NCBI GenBank assembly: GCA_010015805.1
Contig: ML978123.1
Coordinates: 2,294,001 to 2,358,000, forward strand
Reading direction: 5' to 3'
Source: Rhizodiscina lignyota
Taxonomy: Eukaryota; Ascomycota; Dothideomycetes; Aulographales; Rhizodiscinaceae
Length of the DNA: 64,000 bases
Shown here in pieces: positions 11,152 to 22,803 of this stretch (its first letter is position 1; the number at the start of each line of letters is the position of its first letter). The notes beneath the pieces were generated by a model, which was not told the DNA's origin, did no database searches, and saw only the letters and a program-made list of their open reading frames with translations. A program made the position numbers and the translations under genes.

Positions 11152-14100
11152 GTCGTTGACTCTGTCGAAGTAGAGGAAGAATTGGCAGTATTAAGAAATA
11201 CTAGTCGAGAGCTCTTGGCCGAGCTTGTGCAGTGGCGCAACGAAGGGTCGAAAGGTCGTTCGTCGGTTTGTCAAATTAAAGTTCGGGTCGTTGCGGCGCG
11301 TGGAGGACAAAGAACTAGGTCAGGCACGGAAGTACAACGTGAGCTCAGGTACCGATATGCCACCAAGCAAATTAGCAGATTTAGCTTGTCCAACAGTCGA
11401 CAAGCGAGCTGGCGTGATGAACCGCGGACTTTTGCGCACGACGGGATTCGATGCTTTGTGGGGGGTTTGCCGGCAAATAGTCAATGTTGCAGGAGGCAAC
11501 AGAGGGGGTGGGTGACGGTGGATTGATGGCGAACGCGACGTTGCGCAATCAACCCAAATCCTTGCGCTCCAGCGGGCCGGATGAAACAGATATGACAAGA
11601 TTAGTAGATGCGCTCGTCGAGCAAAGGAACAGTCGCAATGGTGATAGGCCGCGGGCCTAACCCCGATGGAATGTGTTATTGTACAACACGGCGAGCCTTA
11701 GGGTTTTGCAGTTGGCGGCGAAGCGGGGTGCGTGTGCGAAACAACAGCTGAACTCGGGGGATTGTTCGATGAGGAATTCGGAGGGCATTCCAAAAGGTGT
11801 GCAAGTCGTAGAAGTGTGCGACTGAGTGGGCGGGTTTTACGTTCAGACAGCAACGGCGCAGGCGGGAGGGAGCAGTCGCAGGCGAGAAGCTTGTCTTCAG
11901 GTCGGCAGCCAGGAGTTTTGTTTGAGACGGGTTTCACTTTTTCAGGAGACAAGCGCGGCCAGGGATTGCGAGAGAGGTGTGTGTTACCACCCAGGTCGAC
12001 AATTAAGGCACAGTCAGAGTCGAGTATTCGTATGCGTGCGACCGGAGGCGACTCTGGGGTAAAAAGAAAGTTTAGGTTTGGCACACGCGAAAGGGGAGTT
12101 GGTGGTTGTGCAGCAATAAGAGGCTTGCCAACGCCAGCTCGCGGCAAACCCCTGGCTGAGCTGGCTGTTCCCCAGGAATAGCGAAACCCAGTCACCAATA
12201 CACGCCGAGCTGGCCAAAGCTACCTAAGCCAAAGAACATCGATGCCCGATGCAGCGGTAGTGTCAATTCAAACCAGCGTCGGTTCTCTAACCTTCCGGAT
12301 AGCACTCTCTGCCCATCAGATGACCTCGTCGCGAGTAATTGTGCCTGGCGAAGAAATAAAAGCCCCCAAGAATGTTGTTAGACGGTAGACCAAGGTTCCT
12401 GGCTCCCGCAGCGCTGGTTAAAGATGTGGTGGTGCTCTGCCTTCTGCCGGCCTTCTACACAAGATAAATGGGGCGAAGTGTATCAGGCACACGCTCCCTG
12501 CTGCTCCGAAAGGCCTGGCGCCTCACCTCGATAAGCTTCGATAAGACTCCCCTCCTCCAAAATGCTCCTTACGGCCAGGCACACGAGCGAGATCTTCCTA
12601 CGCACGTCAAGTGCGCTTCCAAAACAGAAGCCGAATCGGCCGTATCCATCGCCCTCTCTCCTGTGTAAGCAAGCCACACCGCTGCCCCCTGGTTCTCCAA
12701 GCCGCTGCCATGCCCTGCTCAGACCACCTGTTTGCCCAATTCAGTCATGCGAGTCAACCCTGTTCTTCTTAACGATGTGGGTCTTTGCAGCAGGTTTAAT
12801 CGTCGTGTTGAAGGTATTCTAATCGTAAGTGTTAGTAATAAAGGCTTGGCAGGCTCCCGCCCTGGCTTTGGGCTAGCCTAGGGGGGTTAACCTAGGCTCA
12901 AAGCCCCCTAGAATAATCGACTCAGCCAATCAGAGCCTAAAGATTGATATTACTATAACGATACATCCGATCCGCCGAGTCAATATTGGACAGTCAGGGA
13001 TGTATTCTTATCCCTCACTTAAATTTATAGTTTACAGCGCCCTGTATCGTTGACCGGAAGGCGTTCTTACGACTAAATAATGTTAAGACCAGGGTTGAAT
13101 GTAATTTCCGCCGCTTTCCTGTTCCTGATCTCCAAATCTCAATGTTAATGTTCCTTCGCACGCCGCACTGCACTCCTTCGTTCCTCTCGCACTTGCTGCT
13201 ACTGCCCGATGGCCGGGTTGCAAACCTGCTGGACATTAAAATCAAGATTCCTGCAATTCAGGAGTCTGAGATAACGTTTATATCTGAAAGGGGCTCTCCG
13301 GTCGCCATTCCACGCGCTTTGACAGTATCCGCATCATGGATGACGACAGCATATTCGGCGACCGGCCTAAAGGATCTCAACTACCGTTTTCGCACTCTAC
13401 GGACGACGGACACTACTGCCTGTACCCACTGACGATTGCGCTATAACTGCATTCTGAGTCAGGGCAGGCACGCGCATGAACCGTATGGCGGAAGCAACCT
13501 CGGAGTCGCATTCTCGATTTGATGCTTACAGCGTGCTAAAGCACCGTCGCATGTCGTAAGGCTGATATGTTTCAGAACGATTCTGGATGCGTTCGTCCGC
13601 TGTTACATGCATGCTGCCCGCTGCCGAATGCAAGCCTGGTATTATGTCCAGGGGTATGCATTATCTGGATGTGCGCGCCTCCATCGCCTCCATCGCGAAG
13701 AGGAACGTGAACTCGGAAGAAAGGAACAGATCTTCTTGCGCAAGCGAGACTTCACCGCGCCTTGCGCCCTCCAAAAAGCCCCTTGAGTCGCATCACGGAG
13801 AGACGGTCCGCTCTCCAATTCAGCCTACAACGGAACGCTTACTCACCGCTGATGTTCGAGAAGTCGAGGAACGGTCAGATTGTCCCGCACCTGATAGATG
13901 CAGGTCCCACGATGTCGATTGAAAATGTCAGTGCAGTCACACAGTCACAGACATGACGTGTGGGCGCAGGGCTGTGTGGTTTCAGTTCATGGCTACATGC
14001 ATTCGAGCGCGACGAGGAATCCCGCTTCATGGGTGATGGAGAATCTCAATGTGTACTCACAGTCATTCTCACTCGCATATGAACCTGACCAGAAGAGAAG

Positions 14101-14385
14101 AACACAGTACGCATTAGCATAATCCGGCGTAGCTTGGGGTTCACTTTGGCAAGACTTCCGCACCGCTTGAACGCAAAGCCGGAGAGTGGTTCGAGACGAC
14201 ATGGCTGATCGTCAAACTTTCCGAGGCCAAGCAAATACCAGCTCAAGCGAGAGTGACTCGGCGACTTTGCTAAGATACCGCGGCGACGATAATGGTGTAT
14301 CATATAGCGCTGTTTGGCTAATCAGTCCTCGTTCAAATTGCGCTCAAGACTTAGATATACAGGAAAAGTAAAACATCTATGGATT
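11152..14385. other. 3.2 kb stretch without a convincing gene
   Basis: The longest gene-free interval in the window, between the RasGAP start (minus) and the stop of Scj1 (minus). The first kilobase probably includes the RasGAP promoter and a long leader. Open frames such as 11698..12198 minus (166 codons), 13142..13432 plus and 13587..13922 plus show no family motif. A GC-rich hairpin lies at 12864..12906, and the following ~200 bases are AT-rich. Decayed genes or an unrecognised non-coding transcript are possible. Confidence 0.5.
12864..12906. repeat. Imperfect inverted repeat (hairpin)
   Basis: Two arms, reading GGCTTT..GCCTAGG and CCTAGGC..AAAGCC, flank an 8-base loop GGGGTTAA. The left arm has a few extra unpaired bases. 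It sits in otherwise featureless DNA next to an AT-rich patch. It could be a relic of an element end or chance; no flanking duplication was found. Confidence 0.4.
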
Positions 14386-15782
14386 CTATAACTCATCATG
14401 ACTCTTTGGCGCCGGTCTCCCACTGTCTTTGTGCAGATCAACACCATGCTTTTTCCTCCACTTTTCCCACGTTGACCAAAACTCCTTTTCCATGCCCGTC
14501 TCCATTTGATCAGGTAGGACCACTACGTATTCCACGTGCAATGCACCAAACTCATCCTCATCGCCCTCTTGCTCTTCTCGATCCCATATCGGCATACCCT
14601 CTCCCTTCACAATCTCCACCATACCCGGCTGCACCACGTCTCCCCGATCCCTCCCTAATCTTACAACATGCCCGTCGAGATGCGTGACATTTCTCTCCCA
14701 ATCACCCATCCACGCCTCCCTCAAACTGAGCACCTCCCTCCAGAACAAGTCTCTGCCCCTCCTCCTGAAGAAGTTGCCATCCAACTTCAGCGCATCACCA
14801 CTCTCCATCTTCGGCTCCAGCTCCTGCAGCTGAACGATCAGATCCCCCGCAACCCAATCGGGGCTTTCGTCCGCCTCGTTCTCATATGTGATCCTCACGC
14901 CTTTCGGCATGCCCCTCTCAACGTGAAGCTGATGCGTCTCGGGCTCTCGAACCACCCTCGCCCCGCCACACACCGGACACGGGTGCTTGATCGTCTTGCC
15001 TTTGCCGCCGCACGCGTCGCACATGCTCTGCACCTGCTGGAAGATGCCCGGCGCAAGCATGTGTTTCTGCACCCTCATCCCCCGCCCACCGCACACATTA
15101 CACGTCTCCACGGCGCCATCCTTGCTGCCACTCCCCTCGCACGCAGAGCAGATCGCCTGCTTCTCAATCGTGAACTCGGTCTCGGCGCCGTTGTAGAAGT
15201 CTCTGAGCGGTATGCTGATCCGCACTTCCATGTTGTGTCCTCTCCTCTCACCGCCGCCGTGCCCAAAGTGTCCGCTGCCGCCGAAGAAGCGGCTGAACAG
15301 GTCGAACGGGTCGTGGTGCTGCCCGCCGCGCCCGCCGCCCTGCTGGTGCTGCTTCAGTCCATCGTGCCCGTATTGGTCGTAGATGCGGCGCGTCTCGGGG
15401 TCGATGAGAGCATCGTACGCTTCGGCGATTGAGACGAACTTTGCGTGCGCGGATTCGTCGTTCCTGTAGAGTGATAGCTGTCAGACTAATGGTACTGCTT
15501 CTTCCGATGAAGCTGTGTAATGAGCAATAATAGAAGCGTCAGGTTCGAACATACGGATTCTTATCGGGGTGGAATTTCTTGCTGAGGGTGCGGTATGCGC
15601 GCTTGATTTCGCGGTCTGAGGCGTCCTTCTCGATTCCGAGAAGCTGCAAGTCGAGCCCGCATTAGCTTTTTTCCCTTTCAACCTGGGTAGCGGGGGGATC
15701 CACGTGCCTTGTAGAAATCGTCGGCGCACAATGCGATCCATGGCAAGATGCCTAGGAGGAAGAGTGTGGGAAAGAGTAGCAT
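14386..15782 (-). CDS. scj1: ER-luminal DnaJ (Hsp40) co-chaperone Scj1
   Basis: A type I J-protein that stimulates the ER Hsp70 BiP/Kar2 in folding and in disposal of misfolded proteins. Three exons (minus): 15708..15782, 15555..15643, 14386..15463; 413 aa. Residues 1-20 are a signal peptide ([20 protein letters not shown]). The J domain follows, with the HPD triad in [10 protein letters not shown] Gly/Phe-rich linker ([12 protein letters not shown]) leads to four zinc-binding CxxC repeats ([30 protein letters not shown]) and the C-terminal substrate domain. The protein ends SHDEL, so it carries an HDEL ER-retention signal. The first intron (15644..15707) must start with GC, not GT, for the J domain to read through as [14 protein letters not shown]. 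The second intron (15464..15554) is ordinary. Confidence 0.95.
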
Positions 15783-16763
15783 CGTGTGCGCCGCCCCTTT
15801 CGCAAGAGGATTTCGAAAGCCCAGGTGAAAGAAAATATGCGAGTTGAAGCTTTCCAAGATGACGCTACATGGGTGAAATAGTGTTCCACGTCGACGTTCG
15901 GTAGGTGACGCAGCCGCGGATGGGTTGAGTGTGCGGTTGAAATAATTTTGAGATTCCGAGCCAGACTTGACAAGTGTACGTAAATGTGTCCAGAGCTCCC
16001 CCTAGCTCGCGCCTGGGGTATTTGGAACCGATAGGGCTGAGCGGCGCCACATACCGAGCCTCATGAGCACTCCAGCGCCACAACACTTCTTCAACCCCGC
16101 AAACACCGCATGCATTTCAGCAGGTTTGACATCAAACTGGGCTTCCTCGTCGGATCCTTGCTGCATATGTACACTTCCACAACATGTCCGATTGTCCGTA
16201 GAGTTTTATGCACTCCCTTCGAAACTGCCGGCACTATTCGTCCGTAGACGTCAATTGTGCCCTCGGAAATGCCTTGACTTCTGCATGAGCGCAATGATAG
16301 ACTCCGGCCGATTTAGCCATGAGTTGAGTCCGCTCAGAGTCCTCCCGCTTGAGACTTGTCACGACACCTGGACTGGCTTCATGTCTACTCAGAGCATCCG
16401 TACCATTAACCCTTCACGGCTTCTGAACGGAGTGCTGGTGCCTGTCCTAGCGGCAGTCTAATGCCTTGCAAAATTGTTCAAGTGTGGAAGGCTGTCCTTT
16501 ACTGTTTCTATAAGTGGGCCAAGCTGCTGGTATGGTTTGTTGTACCTTATCAATAGAACAGATTTGGTACTACCGTCAGCTCTGAGCGAGACCCCCCACC
16601 CGCCATAACGGTAAATACATATCTTTTTTTTATGGAGCTTTGTAACCTGGAATATGCAATCTACTTTATCCTCATCCTTATGGAGCATAGATCTACCAAT
16701 TATCACCCTGAGATCGACGACGAGACGGAACCTTCACTGCCATCATTCCTAATCATTTGGAAT
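15783..16763. other. Intergenic, Scj1 promoter / P450 3' flank
   Basis: About 980 nt between two minus-strand genes. The part near 15783 should be the scj1 promoter; the part near 16763 is the P450 3' flank. A plus-strand frame at 16063..16461 has no recognisable motif. No unfolded-protein-response-like element stood out by eye. Confidence 0.5.
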
Positions 16764-18438
16764 TCACCGGACCACAGGCTTCAAGTTCATCATCAACGGT
16801 GGCTTCTTCCACAGTGTGAAGACCCGCTGCTTGATCCAATTGTCTGACTCGGGCAAAAGCTCCCAGTCAAAGCTCCAAATGACCTTTGCGAGAATAAGAC
16901 GCATCTCCGCGTATGCGAGGCTGGGCATGGTCAGCTGGGTCATGTGCTGGGCAAAAAGACATGGCAGCTTACTTTTTGCCAATGCAATTTCTAGGCCCGT
17001 ACGAAAATGGCTGGGTTGCAACTCTGTTATCCGACGCGAATTCCTTGTTGCCCTCGAGCCAGCGCTCGGGAATCCACTCATCCGGCTGCTTGAAGTTGCG
17101 GACCGAGTGGTTGGTTGCGTATTGTGAGACATAGACTGATGTCTGCAATTGTGTCAGCTGCAATTCCTATTTTTCTCATAGGGGATACTGTGCAGTAGCT
17201 CAACACACATCTTCGGGAACCTCATAGCCTGAAATCCTATCACCACCGGCAGGCACCTTGCGTGGGAATCCGGTTGGTACAGGTGGGTAGAAGCGCAGTC
17301 CTTCTTGGAGCACTGCGATAAGATAAGGCATACTGTTCACTGCCTCTATCGTTATCTCGTCGAGAGAGTTGAACCTTGATCGAATCTCTCCTTGTAACCG
17401 CTTGAGTTTTTCTGGGTGCTTCAATAAGAAATATGTCGCGCCAGACAAGGTGGTCGCAGTCGTCTCGCTTCCAGCGTTGATAAGGATAAACATATCCGAA
17501 TGGAGTTCTGGTTGAGTGAGGCCAATGTCTTCGTTGCCTTGATGCTTTGTCGCATAGAACATAAAATCCGGCCTCGTTGTCTCCAGAGACATACGATCGT
17601 CGACTTTGTTCGAAGCAAACTGAAGCAATTCCCTCCGCTTTGCCTCCGGTACACCTAGTCCTAACAAGGTACTGACTCTCTTCAGTAACGGATAGATCCT
17701 CATGATGATGTTGTACCCGATCGACTGGACAGCTCCTTGGAATATCATGGCGATGAAGGGATGGTAGTCTCGGTTGTCCAGGCTGTGAAATGACTCTCCG
17801 AAAGCCAGGTCTCCCATAATGTCGAAGGTGATGAAATTATACCATTTCACCATATCGAGCGTCGCCTTTTTCTTGCCCTCACACTGCTCGTTGAGACGGA
17901 TGATCAATAGATTGACGTACTGCTGCAGAATCCCCTCTTGCTCTCGTAGAGCCTTGTCGGAGAAGGCATGCGCGAGAGTGCGTCGATGTTTGGCATGTCC
18001 ACGCACCGTAGGTTGCCCAATAATAGATGCTACGCCGTTCGGGGCGGGCTGGTAGAACAGTTTCGTATCTTTCAACCATTGGCCCTTGCTTGTCTTCGAA
18101 GGGTGGAGCCCGTAGATGTCCTCCCATGCTGTCTCGCCGCTAGTGAATGATAACTCGTTGGGTGCGACCCGAACGACTTCGCCGTATTTCTTGTGGGCTT
18201 CGTGGACCGTGGCATTGAGTGTTCCGTGATAGAGATGCCAGGCATATGGAATACGGGAAGCTGCCATAAACTTCGGACCTGGAAACTTGCTCAGAGGATG
18301 GAGATAGACATTGTAAAATGCTCTGCCAACATTATAGATGATGGGCTACTGCTCATTAGCTATGAAGGGAAGTTGATTTTGGAGGCTGATCCATACCAGT
18401 AAAATAGAAGCAATCCCAAGTACGATAAGACTATTCAT
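16764..18438 (-). CDS. Cytochrome P450 monooxygenase
   Basis: A heme-thiolate monooxygenase, probably ER-anchored and taking electrons from P450 reductase; the substrate cannot be read from sequence. Four exons (minus): 18397..18438, 17209..18345, 16973..17142, 16764..16920; 501 aa, full length. The first exon encodes a hydrophobic anchor (NSLIVLGIASILLPII), followed by the proline hinge LHPLSKFPGPK. The I-helix oxygen-binding motif is INAGSETTATTL. The ExxR motif is in LQEGLRFYPPVP. The heme loop is FSYGPRNCIGKN, split by an intron after CIGK. Overall wording (EVVRVAPNELSF, GPRNCIG, MRLILAKVIW) resembles fungal P450s of the isotrichodermin-hydroxylase/CYP65-like group, which is inference. 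No secondary-metabolite backbone gene lies nearby in the window. All catalytic motifs are intact. Confidence 0.93.
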
Positions 18439-19739
18439 CGTTTCAATGAGGAAGAAATACGGAGAAGCGAACTGAACTCGAAGGAAGCGGGGAAAGCTGG
18501 ATTTCCGATCTTGAAGTATTCTGCAAGACTAGGACTTCCTACTTTCACACATCGCTTTCAAGCCAATCAGAAATGTAGAGAGAGAGCGATCTGAATTAAA
18601 GGAAAGCGGAGAAGAGCCTTCCGGCCTTGAAGTAGATCGTGCTCCGCAAGACATAACTCCGCAGGACAGGGCTTCCTAATTTAACGCGAACCACGATGGG
18701 TTCGTGCTACACATGATAGTTAGGGATCTACCTTCAAGCAGGCTTAGACGCTTTGGCCTCGTCAAACTCGTCAGGTTCGGCCTAAAGACATCTCCCAGCT
18801 ACGATACCCAGAGGATTGATGTAGATGTTCCCGTGTCAGCGTCTTGGTAAGTCATGGGCGTTTGCGGGTATTTGCCTGCGTGAAGGGCACCATCCTGTCG
18901 CATTGGATGGAGATGATTGGTACAGTACGAGGGATTCACCGCTCCTCGTAGTCTTTGCAGTTTCTGTCGACAACTGCGGTACAACTGGGAGAGTGGAATC
19001 CGTCAAGTTCGAATAAGACGGCGGAAGTTCGAGGACATGCTGTGTGGCTGCTTAGGGCGAGCTGGGGTGGGGATCGTTAGTCAGAGTTGACGAAGCGTCC
19101 CACACACGAGGGCGTAGGTAAGGCGAATGGCAAGTTGCTATTGCCAGGGAGTCTCAACGCTGAATTTAATTGGTGAGTTCGCTATACATGTTTTCTCAAA
19201 AGGGAAAATTCATCAACCGCACCACATGCACGTATCACCAAGACTGCCCGACCTCCGTTTCTCTTTATAAAGCGTTATCTCCGCTCAAATCTCCGTTCGA
19301 TTTAGCGTTTAACGATACAATTCGTCCATAAAAGAGGCTGATAAGTTAAGCTGGGGTATGCGAAAAGGCTGACGGAGTTAATATGGTAGTGGAGCTCGAG
19401 GCACGCTATGTGCCAACATCTCCACTTGCATTGCATTGATACGAATCCATGTTATACGAATTTCGTTGTTACATACGTATCCATCAACGCCGCGATATCC
19501 TTTGAAAAAGGTGTGAACGGATCGATGAAGTCAGGAAGACACCTAACGCCCGTGGCATGAACTCGGAGCCCATACATTGTCATCCCAAATCGCATCCCTA
19601 CGATGGCACCTCGAAAGTTTCATAAAACTCTTTCCCCTAAAGCACAACCCGCAAGGCTATGCCATAGACTCTCCGAGCACCCAAGGGGACCCGCTGCAGC
19701 AATCATTTGGCCTTGTTGACCGATTTAGAGGATGATCTA
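18439..19739. other. Intergenic, P450 promoter region
   Basis: About 1.3 kb between the P450 start and the stop of the small membrane protein gene, both minus strand. The first 250 bases contain two diverged copies of a ~90-105-nt sequence (18461..18685). The rest shows only short frames such as 18825..19016 and no recognisable gene. Confidence 0.5.
18461..18685. repeat. Diverged tandem duplication upstream of the P450
   Basis: Copy 1 is about 18461..18548 and copy 2 about 18580..18685. They share blocks in the same order: a GAAGCGG/AAAGCGG block, CTTGAAGTA, GCAAGAC and GGACTTCCTA/GGGCTTCCTA. The copies differ by substitutions and a short insertion, so the duplication is not recent. The first copy ends about 20 nt upstream of the P450 start codon, within its likely leader. 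Confidence 0.5.
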
Positions 19740-20259
19740 TCAGAATGTAAGGATATGCATCTTAGGGGTGTTCCAGCTTGAAACGTACGAGGAACGCGAA
19801 TAAGATGGTCTCTGAGGTGGAGGCTGTGCTGAAGAGTTCCACACGCTCTGATAGTTTGGAAACGAGGAGAGGTTCCACGCTTTGACAAACACGCTAATCA
19901 ATAGCTCGTTAGCTTCATTAGTTCCAGAGACTGAGGGCGGTGTCGTCTCCCAACACCGGTGGAGCTCAGCGCAGTGCGCACCTTTGTGTCTTGTCTTCAT
20001 AGTGCTCAGAGCCTTTATCCTTCACGCCGACTCGCATGCCGTCCTTCGTGAATGCGATGTTCTTCTTCTCCATATGCTTTTTTCCGCGGTGCGCAAGGTC
20101 GTGGCTGAAGACGTACATCTGTGGAGCACATACGTCAGTGACATGATGGAGAGGCTCTCAGAAGCCGTGCAACTCTACCTGATACCCAACCCAAGCGAAG
20201 AGGCCGACAAATGCGAAGAGCAAGATGAGGGGCAGAAGCTTGCCCAGTGCGCCGGCCAT
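19740..20259 (-). CDS. Small single-pass membrane protein, unknown function
   Basis: Three exons (minus): 20179..20259, 19982..20118, 19740..19893; 123 aa. The N-terminus MAGALGKLLPLILLFAFVGLFAWVGY is one hydrophobic segment, either an uncleaved anchor or a signal sequence. It is followed by a basic, soluble stretch with KKHMEKKNIAFTKDGMRVGVK, then VKAWNLSSFPNY, and a Pro/Ser-rich tail. The pattern (N-terminal anchor, FTKDGMxVGVK, then VKAWNLS) resembles a short conserved fungal membrane protein I remember without a function. Splice sites are GTAGAG..CACAG and GTGCGC..ATTAG, and all junctions keep frame. No catalytic motif is visible. Confidence 0.72.
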
Positions 20260-21412
20260 TGCGAGAGAGGTGTGATCGCGTGTATGGGAACTTTGAGAAG
20301 ATTTTGAAGCGTCTGATGGCTTCGACGAGTCAAGTCTGAGGTCGCGTGTATCTTGGGGATGCGCGTAGATATGCCGCCGAAAATGTGGAAGATGTGCCGT
20401 TCAAACGTGAAGCTGAACGTGGCAACGCGCTAGCGTCAGATTTGGGACAAAGGGGAAGGGGGGAGGGTGATCTACAAGCGAGGACTGGGTGCGCCGCATA
20501 GTGATCAGCACGCGCCAAGGTTGTGCGTTTTCACATGCACGCATTTCACATATGTTTGCTCACCTGAAAATGCCAAACATGGCCGCAATTTTGCAGGAAA
20601 TCGATTATCGCGAGTGTTTGTGCGGTTGCCCGCCTTCGATGACGTAGAACGAGGCACCCAAATGCCTCGTTAAATGACACTGTACCTATAACCACGGCAG
20701 AGCTCTGGTGTTCTGACTACAACCTCTGAAACATTGGTTTGACACTAAACGAAGCCGTGTGTAAGTCTCATTGCCCTGCTAGAGACCGTTCGCTTATTCG
20801 CGTGAAGACACATGGCTTGCGTCGAGACCGAGTCTCGATGGCAGGCCCGTTCTCAGCGACGCCCAGCATGGGCTCCGTTCTCCACATCTTAGGTCCCCTA
20901 TGGCCTGTGATTTGATCGAGGTTTGATACACTTGCGCTGCCCCTGCAGAGACCATGATATTCCCAGGTATCGGGGGGTATAATTCTGCTCAGGGCAGGAT
21001 GACAATTGCTTTTCCTATCACTATCCAGATCCAGGCAATTTGTGGCGAGACTGCATAGTATGACCACAAGGCGAAGAACGCTGATTGATAGATCCAATTA
21101 TAGCGCATTTAAGCAGCTGCCACGTTCTCATTTGCGTCGTGAAACGTCCAGGCACGGTTCACCGTTTCTACTGTTCAAACTTCACAAGGCTCTGCGGGAA
21201 GGGCCGGCGCGCTAAACACATTTGGAACACCAGCACCGCTCTTGGCATTGCATTACTCTATTGCTTGAACTTGCCGCCTAATTGTTGACTGTACTTTCAC
21301 CACCACAAACCACCTCACGTCACACCTTCGGAGCTTCTTGCAGGAAGTTGAGGGTTCGCCGTGCATACAACAGTCTATATCCTCTCGTGCTCTCTGACTG
21401 TGAAGCGACAAG
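20260..21412. other. Divergent intergenic region, 1.15 kb
   Basis: Lies between the small membrane protein gene (minus) and NEDD8 (plus), so it should hold both promoters. Short frames (20467..20673 plus, 20768..21097 minus) show no motif. No TATA box, RNA gene or repeat could be assigned with confidence. Confidence 0.5.
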
Positions 21413-21897
21413 ATGCTAATCAAGTAATTCACCCCACTATCACCCCGCCATCAAGTATATCCACTGACAGCTACGCAGAGTTCGCACGCTCACCGGCAAG
21501 GAGATTGAGCTCGATATTGAGCCTGACTACAAGGTCAGTACCGCCGAACCTTTCGATGCCCCTCACGGTGCTGCCCGAAGCTTGTCGAATCTCCCCTCGC
21601 AGCCTTCTCGAAGTCCAGCTTAAGCACCCGCTCACACGATCGCAGGTCTCTCGCATAAAGGAGCGCGTGGAGGAGAAGGAAGGCATCCCGCCTGTCCAGC
21701 AGCGGCTTATCTTTGGTGGCAAGCAAATGTGCGTATGGAGAATGCAAAGCAAGCTACGTGCATGCCAGTCACAAACCTGGGCTTGCTGACACAGAGATTT
21801 TGCATTCAGGAATGACGAGAAAACCGCCGAGGAGTACGGACTTGAGGGTGGCAACACCCTTCACTTGGTTTTGGCGCTCCGTGGCGGTTCGGCATGA
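21413..21897 (+). CDS. rub1: NEDD8/Rub1 ubiquitin-like modifier
   Basis: A ubiquitin-like protein conjugated mainly to cullins to switch on cullin-RING ubiquitin ligases. Four exons: 21413..21423, 21479..21533, 21646..21728, 21810..21897; 78 aa, the family length. The product starts [18 protein letters not shown], has [13 protein letters not shown] and [20 protein letters not shown], and ends [10 protein letters not shown]. The C-terminal Gly-Gly is followed by a two-residue tail (SA) that must be removed before activation. Ala just before the RGG end (ALRGG) is the NEDD8 signature that separates it from ubiquitin (RLRGG). The first exon is only 11 nt. All three introns are GT..AG and in frame. 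Confidence 0.95.
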
Positions 21898-22803
21898 AGT
21901 GTCTTCGATGGCCATATTCTAGGATGATGGAGCGCCAGAGCAATGGCAGCTTGAATCGTCAGAAGCGTACTTAAGGGAGAAATCGGCGCCTTGGGCCTGA
22001 AGGTACGGCTATTGAGAACACGATGCATACAGCGGCGTTGATGGGTCATGGGAGCGATGTCCGCAACGACATGATGATTTCTGAGGCAGTTGATCATTTC
22101 CTCAATCAGATCAAAGTAGCTCTTGGCACGCACTGCTCTGTTTCAACCTCCAACTCTCATCTTCCTTCTTCCAAATTTCATTCTACATCTACAAATCCTA
22201 CTTTACTTGATGTAGAGTGTCATCGTCTTGAGGAGTCATCGACAATGCTAGTAGAACGTTTTGGTTAGCCTGGCATTATGTTCAATCCTCGCCGAACGCG
22301 AAAAGGGTTAGGTTCAGTCGTTTGCAGCTCAGATCTTAATTTCCCTTTACATCTTACATTTTTGTGTCGCCTTTCTGACAATCCTTGAATGATTCTATGC
22401 AGCGGATCGGACATCGCCGATGAGGGCTCCGCTGCTAATGATGAACTTTATTCTACGATTAATAAAACGTACTCGTCATGTTCGTTTCAAATTTAAAGTG
22501 CTGTATCTACTTGGTCTTGTTAACTCCCTATCTAGTTGATGCGCAATTGCATAGTGGCAGACAACTAGTTAGGGACGTCGTAGGTGAAGGCCCCTTTGCG
22601 AAGTCACTCATCAAGGCGATGCGGCGACCATGCCTCAAATTATAGCGGTCTGATCAGGTTCATTTCAGGCTTTTGAAACCTTGCGTTTACTTTTTTTTAC
22701 GTCCTCCGTTCCAGGCGGGGTCGCAACCACACTTGGCAGCTGACCAGTTAACGTGTCGTTGGTGCTGACTCCATTGCGAATTACGCCTTTGATTCTGCGA
22801 TTG

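Noticed and set aside
11698-12198. 166-codon minus-strand frame in the gap1 upstream region
   Set aside because: Pro/Ser-rich, with no motif and a competing open frame on the other strand; looks like chance in GC-rich DNA.
14668-15432. 254-codon plus-strand frame over scj1
   Set aside because: Mirror of the DnaJ coding strand; His/Leu-rich artefact of the complementary codons.
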